Shown here: positions 20,764-29,834 of the stretch, piece by piece
How positions within the stretch are numbered: the stretch's first letter is position 1
How the letters are laid out: every line of letters begins with the position of its first letter
Source of the DNA: DATLLN01 sp963809205
GTDB taxonomy: Bacteria > Actinomycetota > Thermoleophilia > Gaiellales > JAICJC01
DNA: 64,000 bases
Reading direction: 5' to 3'
NCBI GenBank assembly: GCA_963809205.1
Contig: CAWEIS010000010.1
Span: forward strand, 62,001-126,000
The notes under the pieces: model-generated
Database searches by the model: none
The model's input: only the letters and a program-made list of their open reading frames with translations
Told to the model about the DNA's origin: nothing
Position numbers and translations under genes: made by a program

Positions 20764-22298
20764 GGATCGAGCGAGCGCTTGTGTCGGTCAGTGACAAGTC
20801 CGGGCTGGAGACGTTCGCCCGCGGGCTGCACGAGCTGGGGGTCGAGCTGGTCTCGACCTCGGGCACGGCCGCGGCGCTGGCCGAGGCCGGCATCCCGTTC
20901 GTCAGCGTCGAGGACCTGACCGGCGCGGCCGAGATGCTGGGCGGCCGCGTGAAGACGCTGCACCCGTCGATCCACGCCGGCATCCTTGCCCGCCGCGACC
21001 GGGCCGAGGACATGCGGACGCTCCAGGAGCAGGGCATCAAGCCGATCGACATGGTGGTCTGCAACCTCTATCCGTTCCGCGCCGTGGCGAACCGCCGCGA
21101 GGTGTCCGACCTCGAGGTGACCGAGAACATCGACGTCGGCGGCCCGACCATGGTGCGCGCGGCGGCCAAGAACAATCAGGCGGTAGCGGTGGTCACCGAC
21201 CCCGAGCGCTACGGCTTCCTGCTGGACGAGCTGCACGCCGGCGCCGGGTCGTTGTCCAACGAGACGCGGCGAGATCTCGCGGGCGAGGCCTTCGCGCACA
21301 CCGCAGGTTACGACGCCGCCATCTCGGCGTGGTTCACGGACACCGATCCCTTCCCCGAGCACGTCGTGCTCGATCTGGTGAAGGCCGGCGACCTGACCTA
21401 CGGCGAGAACCCGCACCAGCGCGCCGCCCTGTACGTCGAGGCCGGGGCGCGGCGGCACCTGCTCTCGCGGATCGAGCAGCTGGGCGGCAGGGCGCTGTCG
21501 TTCAACAATCTGGGCGACCTGAACGCGGCTCGCTCCGCCGTCGCGGCCTTCCAGGTGCCGGCGTGCGTGATCGTCAAGCACGGCAACCCGTGCGGCGCCG
21601 CGGTCGGCGCGACGCTCGAAGAGGCCTACGCCAAGGCGCTGGCAGCAGACCCGCAGTCCGCCTACGGCGGCGTGATCGCCGTCAACCGCCCCGTCTCCGA
21701 GGAGCTGGCGCGAGCGCTGCACGAGCAGTTCGTCGAGGTGCTGTTCGCGCCCGGCTACGACGACGCCGGGCTCGAGGTGCTGCGGGGGAAGGGCGAGCTG
21801 CGAATCCTGGAGGACCGCGAGCGGCGCAAAGCCAGCCCGGGCGAGCGCGACTTCCGCCGCGTGCTGGGCGGCGTGCTCATCCAGGACCGCGACACGGACA
21901 TCGACGACCGTGACGCGATGCGGGTGGTCAGCGAGGCCGCGCCCGACGAGCGCGGCTGGGGCGACCTGCTGTTCGCTTGGCGGCTGTGCAAGTACGTGAG
22001 GTCGAACGCGATCGTGATCGCCCGCGACCTGGCGTCGGTCGGCATCGGCGCCGGCCAGAGCAGCCGCGTCGACGCGGTGCGGCTGGCGGTCGAGAAGGCC
22101 GGCGACCGGGCGTCCGGCGCCGCGCTGGCATCCGACGCGTTCTTCCCATTCGACGACGGGCCGCGGGCCGCCGTGGCCGCCGGCATCAAGGCGATCATCC
22201 AGCCCGGCGGCTCGAAGCGCGACGACGAGGTCGTCGCCGCCGCGAACGAGCTGGGCGTGGCCATGGTCTTCACCGGCCGCCGCCACTTCCTGCACTAG
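20760..22298 (+). CDS. purH: Bifunctional AICAR transformylase / IMP cyclohydrolase
   Basis: Last two steps to IMP, 512 aa. The N-terminal MGS-like cyclohydrolase domain begins RALVSVSDKSGLETFARGL and contains RVKTLHPSIHAGIL. The C-terminal transformylase domain has KHGNPCGAA (Lys-His pair), DPQSAYGGVIAVN, and ends RPFDDGP-type SDAFFPFDDGPRAA and MVFTGRRHFLH. It uses 10-formyl-THF. End of the purine operon, convergent with the next gene 8 bases away; no clear terminator hairpin is seen. Confidence 0.97.
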   Translation: MRIERALVSVSDKSGLETFARGLHELGVELVSTSGTAAALAEAGIPFVSVEDLTGAAEMLGGRVKTLHPSIHAGILARRDRAEDMRTLQEQGIKPIDMVVCNLYPFRAVANRREVSDLEVTENIDVGGPTMVRAAAKNNQAVAVVTDPERYGFLLDELHAGAGSLSNETRRDLAGEAFAHTAGYDAAISAWFTDTDPFPEHVVLDLVKAGDLTYGENPHQRAALYVEAGARRHLLSRIEQLGGRALSFNNLGDLNAARSAVAAFQVPACVIVKHGNPCGAAVGATLEEAYAKALAADPQSAYGGVIAVNRPVSEELARALHEQFVEVLFAPGYDDAGLEVLRGKGELRILEDRERRKASPGERDFRRVLGGVLIQDRDTDIDDRDAMRVVSEAAPDERGWGDLLFAWRLCKYVRSNAIVIARDLASVGIGAGQSSRVDAVRLAVEKAGDRASGAALASDAFFPFDDGPRAAVAAGIKAIIQPGGSKRDDEVVAAANELGVAMVFTGRRHFLH

Positions 22299-22306
22299 TC
22301 GCCTGG

Positions 22307-22900
22307 TCAGGCCCGGTCGGCGACCGGGATCACGAACTTCAGCCCGGTATGCGTCGCGGACACGCGCGCCGTCTTCACGTCGTACATGCCGGCGTCGCGG
22401 CCGGCGCCCAGCACCATCGCCTCGGTCAGGTCGGCGCGGCCCTTCGGGCGGATCACCCAGATCGCGCCGTCGGAGGCGATCTGCGAGCGCAGCTCGGCGA
22501 TCCGCGCCAGGTCGGACGGGTCGTCGACCTGCAGGAAGACCACGTCCGCTTGCCTGTCGCCGACCGCCTCGCCGGCGCCCACCAGCTCCGGATCGACGTC
22601 ACCGACCAGCCGCACGCGCTGGCCGGGCTTGACGCCCAGCTTGTCGGCCAGGGTCTTCGGGTTGGCGATGTCGCGCACCCACCTGGCCGCCTCCTTCGCG
22701 CCCAGCTCGAGCACCAGCGGCGGCCCGCCCGCGTGCTCGATCGTCAGCCAATCGCTGTCGACGGCCGTGCCCGTGATGGCCGAGCGCGGCACCTTGAGGC
22801 GGAACGGGCTGCGCACGATCACCTCGTCGGTCTCGAGCAGCGCCTTGGCCTCGGCCTCGTCGCCGCCCGAACGCACCAGGCACCGCACCTCGCGTCCCAT
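22307..22900 (-). CDS. DUF3052-like protein of unknown function
   Basis: 197 aa, no signal peptide and no membrane segment. The second half (KLGVKPGQRVRLVGD, then VVFLQVDDPSDLARIAELR and GAIWVIRPKGRADL) resembles DUF3052 proteins: a short Rossmann-like fold with an LGxKPGQ turn but no catalytic motif. The first half (FRLKVPRSAITGTAV, WLTIEHAGGPPLVLELG) is a separate beta-rich segment. It may be co-transcribed after nothing in particular: it lies 9 bases beyond the ABC transporter stop on the same strand. Function not known. Confidence 0.7.
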   Translation of the reverse strand: MGREVRCLVRSGGDEAEAKALLETDEVIVRSPFRLKVPRSAITGTAVDSDWLTIEHAGGPPLVLELGAKEAARWVRDIANPKTLADKLGVKPGQRVRLVGDVDPELVGAGEAVGDRQADVVFLQVDDPSDLARIAELRSQIASDGAIWVIRPKGRADLTEAMVLGAGRDAGMYDVKTARVSATHTGLKFVIPVADRA

Positions 22901-22909
22901 CCGACAACT

Positions 22910-23743
22910 CTATCCCGAGCGCTTCAGCCGCCCGTGGCGCTTGGCGTACTGCTCGCCACGGCGGAAGACCAGCAGCCCGACCGGGATGGCGATCGCGCCG
23001 ATCAGGAGCAGCGGCCAGATGTCGTCCCACACCTCGCTGACGCTGGCGCCGTCGATGATCGCGCGGCGGGCGCCCTCCAGCGTGTACGTGGCCGGCGAGA
23101 TCACGGACAGCCACTGCATCCACTGCGGCAGGATGGTCACCGGGTAGTAGACGCCGGAGACCACCAGCAGCAGCCCCTGGGCGATGAAGCCGAGCTGCGT
23201 GCCCTTCTCCGGCGAGATCAGCGGGAGCACCGCGGTCATCATGCCGATGCCGATGAACGAGAACGACGAGACGGCCAGCACCACGGCCGCCGCGGTGAAG
23301 TCCGGCTGCTCGAAGTGGATATCCAGAAACAGCGCCACCGCCCCGAACAGCAGGACGGTGCGCAGCACGCCGTAGAGCACCGCGAACGCGCCCATGCCGA
23401 GCAGGTGCGCGGGCCGCGAGAGCGGCGCCATGAACGTGTACTCGATCGTGCCCTCCCAGCGCTCCCAGGCGACGGTCTCGGTGACGATCTCGAAGATCAG
23501 CCCCAGGTACGACCAGATCACCGCGCCGATCAGCAGCACGATGGTCGCCTCGTTGACGTCCAGCTGGCCGCCCGCCGCCTCCACGCCCTTGGCGATGAAG
23601 ACGATCGTCAGCGTGTTGGCGACCGTGTACAGGAACCAGGCGACCTCCCACCATGCGAACCGGCGGATCAGGTAGATGTTGCGCTCGACGATGCCGGCGA
23701 AGCCGGTCAGCTCGCGGCGGAATGCTCCCTGCTCGAGCTGCAT
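22910..23743 (-). CDS. ABC-2 type transporter permease
   Basis: 277 aa membrane protein with about six hydrophobic helices, for example YTVANTLTIVFIAKGV, IVLLIGAVIWSYLGLIF and LLIGAIAIPVGLLVF. ABC-2 features include WERWEGTIEYTFMAPLSR (the amphipathic coupling stretch) and PEKGTQLGFIAQGLLLVVSGVYYP. ATG 23743 shares its A with the stop of the ATPase gene (TGATG) and follows a GGAGG-type site, so it is preferred over the longer frame from 23869. It forms an exporter with the upstream ATPase; substrate unknown. Confidence 0.88.
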   Translation of the reverse strand: MQLEQGAFRRELTGFAGIVERNIYLIRRFAWWEVAWFLYTVANTLTIVFIAKGVEAAGGQLDVNEATIVLLIGAVIWSYLGLIFEIVTETVAWERWEGTIEYTFMAPLSRPAHLLGMGAFAVLYGVLRTVLLFGAVALFLDIHFEQPDFTAAAVVLAVSSFSFIGIGMMTAVLPLISPEKGTQLGFIAQGLLLVVSGVYYPVTILPQWMQWLSVISPATYTLEGARRAIIDGASVSEVWDDIWPLLLIGAIAIPVGLLVFRRGEQYAKRHGRLKRSG

Positions 23744-24558
23744 CAGGCTCGTACCTCCTGGTCGTCCTCGTCCTCGTCCTCGAACGCCCGGCCGGTGGCG
23801 TTGAGGAACGCCTGCTCGAGCGTGTCGGCGCCGTACAGGCGCTTGATCTCGTCGACGCCGCCCAGGCACAGCAGCTCGCCGTGGTGGAGGATCCCGACCC
23901 GGTCGGCGAGCGCCTCGGCCTCGGCCATGTCATGTGTGCAGAGCAGGATCGTGGCGTCGTGCTCCGCGCGCATCTTGCGGATGAACGCCTGTACCTCGAG
24001 CTTCGAGCGCGGATCGAGCCCGGTGGTCGGCTCGTCCAGCAGCAGCAGCACGGGCGAGGTCAGCAGCGCGCGCGCCAGCGCGACCTTCTGCTGCATGCCC
24101 CGCGAGAGGTCCTCCATCGGCTCGTCGCGCCGGTCCGCCGGGAAGCCGACCTGCTGCAGGATCTGCGGGATCCGCTCGCGGGTCTGGCGCGGGCCGAGCC
24201 CGTAGAACCGGGCGGAGTAGCTGAGGTTCTCGACCGGCGACATGCGCTTGAAGAACGACGCCTCGACGGACACCCGGTTGACCAGGCGCTGGACGGCCCG
24301 CGGCTTTGCGAACACGTCGATGCCGAACACCTCGGCGCTGCCGCCGTCGTGCAGGAGCAGCGTCGAGAGCAGGCGGACGAGCGTCGACTTGCCTGAGCCG
24401 TTCTGCCCGAGGATCGCGACGCACTCGCCGCGGGCGATCTGGAAGCTGACGTCGTGCAGCGCCGGCACGCGGCGGCGCGGCCCGAAGCGGCGCGAGCCGT
24501 CGCGGCGGATGAAGTCCTTGCGCAGGTTGTCGACCGAGACGGCCGGTAAGGCGGACAC
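23743..24558 (-). CDS. ABC transporter ATP-binding protein (exporter type)
   Basis: 271 aa NBD. Walker A GQNGSGKST (about residue 50), Q-loop region VSVEASFFKRMSPVENL, signature LSRGMQQKVALARAL (about 144), Walker B LLLLDEPTTGLDP and switch His in CTHDMAEAEAL. It starts at GTG 24558 (SALPAVSVDNLRKDF); the longer frame to 24783 covers the promoter region of the divergent permease. It fits the CcmA/NatA-like group pairing with ABC-2 permeases. The C-terminal tail is acidic (EDEDEDDQEVRA). Confidence 0.9.
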   Translation of the reverse strand: MSALPAVSVDNLRKDFIRRDGSRRFGPRRRVPALHDVSFQIARGECVAILGQNGSGKSTLVRLLSTLLLHDGGSAEVFGIDVFAKPRAVQRLVNRVSVEASFFKRMSPVENLSYSARFYGLGPRQTRERIPQILQQVGFPADRRDEPMEDLSRGMQQKVALARALLTSPVLLLLDEPTTGLDPRSKLEVQAFIRKMRAEHDATILLCTHDMAEAEALADRVGILHHGELLCLGGVDEIKRLYGADTLEQAFLNATGRAFEDEDEDDQEVRA

Positions 24559-24744
24559 GGGGCATCCTCTCCGGGACGCGGTGGCACCGCCGGCACGGCG
24601 CAGGGGCCTTCGCGGGCGGTCGGACGCGTATGGGGCTGGCGGCGGGCGCGCGGAGCGCGCAGCGGGCGCGCTCGGCGGAATCGATCGTAGCACCGCCGAG
24701 AACCCGTCGTCTGTTGCAGATTTCGCAACGCGATCTCGGCGATA

Positions 24745-24773
24745 TTGACATCGTCCGATGCGAGGCGGAAGAT
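24745..24773 (+). promoter_or_regulatory. Putative promoter of the APC permease gene
   Basis: A perfect -35 TTGACA at 24745-24750 is followed 17 bases later by a weak -10 (GAAGAT, 24768-24773). It lies in the 258-base gap between the divergent ABC ATPase and the permease, about 45 bases before the permease ATG. That gap holds nothing else I can identify. Confidence 0.4.
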
Positions 24774-24816
24774 GCCCTGTCATCTTTCACCCAATTTGCT
24801 TCAGAAAGGGGTGCGC

Positions 24817-26421
24817 ATGAGCTCGGAGCAGCGCTCGGATGCCGAGCAGCTTGCGGAATTCGGCTACAAGCAGGAGCTCCACCGGACGCTCGGGAGCTTC
24901 TCGTCGTTCGCCGCAGGATTCAGTTACATCTCGATCCTGACGGGCATGTTCCAGACGTCGTATCTCGGCTTCCTCTTCGCCGGGCCGGCATTCATCTGGG
25001 CGTGGCTGGTCGTCCTCTTCGGACAGATGATGGTCGCACTGCAGTTCGCGGAGCTGTCGGCGCACTACCCGCTGGCGGGCTCGGTGTACCAGTGGTCGAA
25101 GCAGGTCGCCGGCAAGGCCTGGTCTTGGAACACGGGATGGGTCTACCTGTGTGCACAGATCGTCACCGTCCCCGCGGTGGCGCTGGCCTGGCAGGTCATC
25201 CTGCCGCAGATCTCGACCCGGTTCCAGGTGTTCAAGTGCTCACCCAGCGACACCTGCCCGGATCCCAGCTTCCCACTGTTCAACAACCCGGACTTCGCCA
25301 AGAACGCGATCCTGCTGGGCATCGTCATGATCACACTGACGACGATCATCAACGTGCTCGGGGTGAGCGTGCTGTCCAGGATCAACAACGTCGGCGTTGC
25401 GGCCGAGCTGGTCGGCGCCAGCGGCCTGGTGATCCTGTTCCTGATCCACGCCAACCGCTCGCCCACCGACGTCCTGACGACGACGGCGAACACGGCGAAC
25501 GTCCCCGTCGACCACGCCTGGGGCTACCTGGGTGCGTTGCTGGTCGGCGCCATCATGCCGCTGTACGTGATGTACGGGTTCGACTCGGCCGGATCGCTCG
25601 CTGAGGAGACGGACGAGCCGCGCAAACGGGCGCCGCGCGCCATCATCCAGGCGCTGGCCACGGCCGGCACGATGGGCTTCCTGCTGATCCTGTTCGGCAC
25701 GATGGCCGTCAGCGACTCCCTGTACCCGGATGGGCTGGGGGCCGGCGGGCTCGCGCTGATCACCAAGGACGTGCTCGGTGACTTCTGGGGCGACGTGTTC
25801 CTGTGGGACTGCGCGCTGGCGATCTTCGTGTGCTGCCTCGCGATCCACGCGATGTCGGTGCGCATTCTGTTCGCGATGGGCCGGGACAACAACCTGCCCG
25901 GCGGCGCCAGGCTGGCCTCGGTCTCCGGCACCCGGCGGGTGCCGGTGTTCCCGGCCGTCCTGGTCGGCGCGATCGCGATCGCCATCCTGGCGCTCAACAT
26001 CGCCAACCCGTATGCCGTGACGATCGTCCTCGGTCTGGGGATCATCTACATGTACCTGGCATACCTGGGCGTCACGATCCCGCTCTTCCAGCGGCGGCTG
26101 GCGGGCTGGCCGAAGGAGCTTCCGACCGCCAATCAGGGCCTGTTCAGGCTGGGCGGCGTGGCGCTTCTGACCAACGGCATCGCCATCGTCTACGGCTCGT
26201 TGATGGTGATCAACCTGGCCTGGCCGCGTGACTACTTCTACGGAACGAAGTGGTACCAGCAGTACGGGCCGATCCTGGGCGTCGCCCTGGCGGTCGGCGC
26301 CGGGCTGATCGTCTACTACGGCTATCAGAAGAACAAGATGGAGGTCCTGCCGGAGCACCGCGCGGGCACCGCCGAGGCGATGGCCGAGGTCACCCAGCCG
26401 CCGATCCACGGCGGCCCATGA
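24817..26421 (+). CDS. APC family amino acid / amine permease
   Basis: 534 aa inner-membrane transporter with about 12 hydrophobic helices. The N-terminal helix 1 region LGSFSSFAAGFSYISIL contains the unwound substrate-site motif of the APC fold. Then VALQFAELSAHYPLAGSVYQW, typical of the ACT/GABA permease branch (TC 2.A.3.4), and SAGSLAEETDEPRKRAPRAI at the helix 6-7 loop. Start ATG 24817 is preceded by AGAAAGGGG at good spacing. The branch carries amino acids, GABA and choline, which would suit the methylated-amine genes around it. The substrate is inferred only from context. Confidence 0.88.
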   Translation: MSSEQRSDAEQLAEFGYKQELHRTLGSFSSFAAGFSYISILTGMFQTSYLGFLFAGPAFIWAWLVVLFGQMMVALQFAELSAHYPLAGSVYQWSKQVAGKAWSWNTGWVYLCAQIVTVPAVALAWQVILPQISTRFQVFKCSPSDTCPDPSFPLFNNPDFAKNAILLGIVMITLTTIINVLGVSVLSRINNVGVAAELVGASGLVILFLIHANRSPTDVLTTTANTANVPVDHAWGYLGALLVGAIMPLYVMYGFDSAGSLAEETDEPRKRAPRAIIQALATAGTMGFLLILFGTMAVSDSLYPDGLGAGGLALITKDVLGDFWGDVFLWDCALAIFVCCLAIHAMSVRILFAMGRDNNLPGGARLASVSGTRRVPVFPAVLVGAIAIAILALNIANPYAVTIVLGLGIIYMYLAYLGVTIPLFQRRLAGWPKELPTANQGLFRLGGVALLTNGIAIVYGSLMVINLAWPRDYFYGTKWYQQYGPILGVALAVGAGLIVYYGYQKNKMEVLPEHRAGTAEAMAEVTQPPIHGGP

Positions 26422-26437
26422 CCTGAGCGGAGACACC

Positions 26438-26466
26438 GGGGCGGCCCGCACCAGGCGGGCCGCCCC
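26438..26466 (+). terminator. Terminator-like hairpin after the permease
   Basis: A perfect 12-bp GC-rich stem (GGGGCGGCCCGC, 26438-26449, and its complement at 26455-26466) with the 5-base loop ACCAG, 17 bases after the permease stop. There is no U-run, so it may act as a pause site or transcript-end protector rather than a classic intrinsic terminator. Confidence 0.6.
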
Positions 26467-26487
26467 GCCTTCGCGCCGGATGCCTGT

Positions 26488-26895
26488 GTGACAATGAGTG
26501 CTGTGACGATGGAACAGGAACGCCTGCGCAAGCTCGTCCGCCGCGACCTGGTCGTGGTGGCGATGGGCAGCCTGATCGCGATCTGGACGTACAGCCTGGT
26601 CGCCGCAGTGGAGCTGGGATCGCTCTCGGAGCTCACGGCGGGGCGCGTCCAGGTGGCCGTGGCCGTCCTCGTCTCGGTGTTCTGTATCTACTGGTGGGCG
26701 GCCGGGCCGCCCGAGTTCATGCGCGAGCGCGTGATGGTGCTGATCCCCGTGTTCCTGATCGCGGGCCCTGGGCTGCTCGGCGTCCACTACCTGGGCGGTG
26801 GCATGGTGGTCGGCATCCTGTCCGGCGCCGTCGGGTTCGCCGCGGCGGCCGTGTTGGGCCTGATGTGGGGCGGCCGACGGCGCGGACGCGCCTGA
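26488..26895 (+). CDS. Small membrane protein of unknown function
   Basis: 135 aa from GTG 26488, with alternative starts at ATG 26494 and ATG 26509. Four hydrophobic segments are visible (VVVAMGSLIAIWTYSLV, VAVAVLVSVFCIYWW, VMVLIPVFLIAGPGLLGV, MVVGILSGAVGFAAAAVLG). A charged, Arg-rich tail (GGRRRGRA) suggests the C-terminus is cytoplasmic. No known family recognised. It lies 39 bases before ettA on the same strand. Confidence 0.6.
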   Translation: MTMSAVTMEQERLRKLVRRDLVVVAMGSLIAIWTYSLVAAVELGSLSELTAGRVQVAVAVLVSVFCIYWWAAGPPEFMRERVMVLIPVFLIAGPGLLGVHYLGGGMVVGILSGAVGFAAAAVLGLMWGGRRRGRA

Positions 26896-26918
26896 CGCCG
26901 CGCACCCGGCCACCCGCC

Positions 26919-26924
26919 TATCCT
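26919..26924 (+). promoter_or_regulatory. Putative -10 box of ettA (leaderless type)
   Basis: TATCCT ends 10 bases before the ettA ATG, with no Shine-Dalgarno sequence between. Same geometry as the purL and purB boxes. Confidence 0.35.
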
Positions 26925-26934
26925 TCCGGGCGCG

Positions 26935-28614
26935 ATGAGCGCGCAGTACATCTACACGATGCACCGGGTCCAGAAGTTCCACGGACCCGAGCGGCAGGTG
27001 CTCCGCGACATCACGCTGTCGTTCTACCCGGGCGCCAAGATCGGCGTGCTCGGGCCGAACGGCGCGGGCAAGTCGACGCTGCTGCGGATCATGGCGGGGC
27101 TGGACGAGCCGTCGAGCGGCCGCGCCGAACTGGCGCCCGGCTCGACCGTCGGCCTGCTGTCGCAGGAGCCGCAGCTCGACCCGGCGAAGGACGTGCGCGG
27201 CAACGTCGAGGACGGTGTCGCCGAGAAGCGCGATCTGCTCGAGAAGTTCAACCAGCTGTCGCAGCGGTTCACCGAACCGATGTCCGACGAGGAGATGACG
27301 GCGCGGCTCGAGGAGCAGGGCGAGGTGCAGGATCGGATCGAGCGGCTCGACGCCTGGAACCTGGACCGCGACCTCGACGTCGCGATGGACGCGCTGCGGT
27401 GCCCGCCGTCCGACACCGACGTTGCCACGCTGTCCGGCGGTGAGCGGCGGCGCGTCGCGCTGTGCCGGCTGCTGCTCTCGGCGCCCGACCTGCTGCTGCT
27501 GGACGAGCCGACGAACCACCTGGACGCCGAGTCGGTCGCCTGGCTTGAGCAATTCCTCGAGCGCTTCTCCGGCACCGTTCTGGCCGTCACCCACGATCGC
27601 TACTTCCTGGACAACGTCGCCGGGTGGATCCTCGAGCTCGACCGCGGCCACGGCATACCCTTCCAGGGCAACTACTCGTCGTGGCTCGAGCAGAAGGAGG
27701 CGCGGCTGGGTATCGAGGAGAAGCAGGCGTCGGCCCGCCGGCGCACGCTGCAGCGCGAGCTGGAGTGGGTGAGGATGGCACCGCGCGCCCGGCACGCCAA
27801 GTCCAAGGCGCGGGTGGACGCGTACGAGAAGCTGCTGGCCGACGAACAGGACTTCAAGCTGGACTCGGTCGAGATCCACATCCCGGCCGGCGAGCGGCTG
27901 GGCGACAAGGTGGTCGAGGCGAAGGACCTCTCCAAGGGCTTCGGCGACCGCCTGCTGATCGAGGATCTCTCGTTCTCGCTGCCGCCCGGAGGCATCGTCG
28001 GCGTGATCGGCCCGAACGGCGCAGGCAAGACGACGCTGTTCCGGATGATCGTCGGCGACGAGCAGCCAGACGGCGGCGTACTGGAGATCGGCGAGTCGGT
28101 GCAGATCGCCTACGTCGACCAGGCCCGGGCCGAGCTCGACCCGGCGAAGTCGGTGTGGCAGGAGGTCTCGGGCGGCAAGGATCTGATCCACCTGGGCAAG
28201 CGCGAGGTCAACTCGCGGGCCTACGTGGCGTCGTTCAACTTCCGCGGCGGCGACCAGCAGAAGCGGGTAGGCGACCTCTCCGGCGGTGAGCGCAACCGCC
28301 TGCACCTGGCCAAGCTGCTGCGCAGCGGCGGCAACTTGCTGCTGCTCGACGAACCGACCAACGACCTGGACGTCGACACACTGCGCGCGCTCGAGGTGGC
28401 GCTCGACGACTTCGCCGGCTGCGCGGTGGTGATCTCGCATGACCGCTGGTTCCTGAACAGGGTGGCGACGCACATGCTGGCGTTCGAGGGCGATTCGCAG
28501 GTGACGTGGTTCGAGGGGTCGTACGACGAGTACGAAGAGCACCGCCGCAAGCTGCTGGGCGACGAGGCGGCACAGCCCCACCGGATCACGTACAAGCCGC
28601 TCGTCCGCAGCTAG
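26935..28614 (+). CDS. ettA: Energy-dependent translational throttle protein EttA (ABC-F)
   Basis: Soluble ABC-F ATPase that binds the ribosomal E site and gates the first elongation steps according to ATP/ADP level (family knowledge). 559 aa with two NBDs: Walker A GPNGAGKST (about residue 40) and GPNGAGKTT (about 360), signatures LSGGERRRVAL and LSGGERNRLHL, Walker B LLLLDEPTNHLD and LLLLDEPTNDLD. The inter-domain linker carries the EttA toe-print ARHAKSKARVDAYEKL. The N-terminus SAQYIYTMHRVQKFH is typical. Membrane domains are absent. Identity is secure. Confidence 0.95.
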   Translation: MSAQYIYTMHRVQKFHGPERQVLRDITLSFYPGAKIGVLGPNGAGKSTLLRIMAGLDEPSSGRAELAPGSTVGLLSQEPQLDPAKDVRGNVEDGVAEKRDLLEKFNQLSQRFTEPMSDEEMTARLEEQGEVQDRIERLDAWNLDRDLDVAMDALRCPPSDTDVATLSGGERRRVALCRLLLSAPDLLLLDEPTNHLDAESVAWLEQFLERFSGTVLAVTHDRYFLDNVAGWILELDRGHGIPFQGNYSSWLEQKEARLGIEEKQASARRRTLQRELEWVRMAPRARHAKSKARVDAYEKLLADEQDFKLDSVEIHIPAGERLGDKVVEAKDLSKGFGDRLLIEDLSFSLPPGGIVGVIGPNGAGKTTLFRMIVGDEQPDGGVLEIGESVQIAYVDQARAELDPAKSVWQEVSGGKDLIHLGKREVNSRAYVASFNFRGGDQQKRVGDLSGGERNRLHLAKLLRSGGNLLLLDEPTNDLDVDTLRALEVALDDFAGCAVVISHDRWFLNRVATHMLAFEGDSQVTWFEGSYDEYEEHRRKLLGDEAAQPHRITYKPLVRS

Positions 28615-28655
28615 GCCTCAACCGCCGCGCCGCGGATGCCGATTCCGTGGGTGAG

Positions 28656-29162
28656 ATGTTCGCCCGCCGCTTCGCCACCGTCGTCGCCTGCCTGAAGATC
28701 CTGTTCGGCGCCGTCGAGCTGTCGACCGGGCTGATCTGGCTGTTCGTGGCGCCGTCCGGCGTTCGGCACCAGATCCAGCGCCTGGTCGACTGGATGGCGT
28801 CGCAGCAGCCGGACAACCCGGCGGTCGAGATGCTCCAGCGGCAGCTGCCGACGCTGTTCGCCCACGGCACGCTGGTCGCGCTGGGGCTGATCCTGCTCGG
28901 CTCCGTCAAGCTGGCCGGCGCGGCCGGCTTCCTCTCCGGGCGGCCGTGGGGTTACTGGCTGTTCGTCGCCAGCCTCGTAGCGCTGCTCCCGTTCGACGTG
29001 CGCTCGGCCGCCGCCGACGGCTCGCCGTTCGCGTGGCTCTTCGTGGCGCTCGACCTCGTCATCCTCGCGGCGCTGCTCTGGTTCCGCGGAGTCCTGGCGG
29101 GCCGGCCGGTCGCGCTCGCGGCGGCGGGCGACTCCGGCACCGGCGCCCACCCCTCGGCGTAA
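28656..29162 (+). CDS. DUF2127-type membrane protein
   Basis: 168 aa from ATG 28656 (GTG 28647 also possible). Four hydrophobic helices, starting FATVVACLKILFGAVELSTGLIW, then TLFAHGTLVALGLILLG, WGYWLFVASLVALLPFDV and WLFVALDLVILAALLWF. The KxxxGxxEL-like first helix and overall layout recall DUF2127 integral membrane proteins, whose function is unknown. It begins 41 bases after ettA. Confidence 0.65.
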   Translation: MFARRFATVVACLKILFGAVELSTGLIWLFVAPSGVRHQIQRLVDWMASQQPDNPAVEMLQRQLPTLFAHGTLVALGLILLGSVKLAGAAGFLSGRPWGYWLFVASLVALLPFDVRSAAADGSPFAWLFVALDLVILAALLWFRGVLAGRPVALAAAGDSGTGAHPSA

Positions 29163-29436
29163 GCCCCGCCCGCCGCGCCGCCGCGCCGCGGCGCGCTTGG
29201 CCGTGGCGTGCCGGGCACAGTGCCGTGCTCGGTGCCGGGCACAGTGCCAGGGCCGACGGCCGCCGTGACGCTTCCGTGGCCGGTTCGGCACGGGTCGTCG
29301 CGCGATCGTTGCGGTCGGCCCGCGACTGCGGCGCCCCGATGCGCTAGGCGCGACTCCGGTGCGGTGCCCGAGACGGACCCCGGCACGGTGCCGGATTCGG
29401 TACCCGAGTCGGCCGCCACCGGTGACGACCTGCACG
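29163..29436. other. Non-coding stretch with short palindromic repeats
   Basis: No credible gene on either strand. Low-complexity GC-rich DNA follows the upstream stop, then a GTGCCGGGCACAGTGCC tandem pair and looser copies of the GGCACNGTGCC core (for example 29382-29392). On the minus strand the stretch reads as degenerate Gly-Thr-Val-Pro-Gly repeats downstream of the sthA remnant. It looks like decayed intergenic DNA colonised by small repeats. Confidence 0.5.
29208..29248 (+). repeat. Tandem pair of a 17-base unit
   Basis: GTGCCGGGCACAGTGCC occurs exactly at 29208-29224 and again at 29232-29248, a 24-base period. The unit is nearly palindromic around GGCACAGTGCC and could form a small hairpin. 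Similar cores recur up to 29392. Confidence 0.7.
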
Positions 29437-29754
29437 GGTTTCGCGCCAGCTGGTTCCGCACGACGTCGACCTCGCGGCCGATCATGTGGGTCATCCGCCA
29501 CCACAGGTCGTGCGCGGTGATGGCCGCCTTGACCCTGTAGCTCTGGCCGTAGATCCCCGCTGGTTCATCCCCGTCAGGTAGAGGACGGCCTCGCGCAGCG
29601 TCTTCGACGGGATCGTGCCCGTGTTGATGCAGACGCCGCCCATCATGTGCCCGCGGTCGACCACGGCGGCGCGTCGGCTGAGCTTGGCGGCCTGGATCGC
29701 AGCCTTCTGTCCCGCCGGCCCCGAGCCGACGGCCACCAGATCCGAAGTCGTAAC
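29437..29754 (-). pseudogene. sthA: N-terminal remnant of soluble pyridine nucleotide transhydrogenase
   Basis: Only about the first 105 of ~465 residues remain. From GTG 29754 the minus strand encodes the FAD-binding start SGPAGQKAAIQAAKL and the redox-disulfide-like region GGVCINTGTIPSKTLREAV, then LYLTGMNQRG. The frame then shifts (one base missing near 29556) into IYGQSYRVKAAITAHDL and EVDVVRNQLARN, after which similarity stops at the repeat region. These motifs match SthA-type transhydrogenases closely. The frameshift here requires an added base, unlike the extra-base errors elsewhere, so this looks like genuine gene decay. Confidence 0.8.
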
Positions 29755-29834
29755 CCACGGCACGGTTATCGGCACACCGCAATGCGCGTTGAGCCGGGAG
29801 GTGGTACCGTCGCCGTTGCGCGCACCGCGTCCCG

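Noticed and set aside
29163..29436. Gene encoding Gly-Thr-Val-Pro-Gly repeats
   Set aside because: It is only the antisense reading of short palindromic DNA repeats downstream of the sthA remnant; no start, signal or conserved domain.
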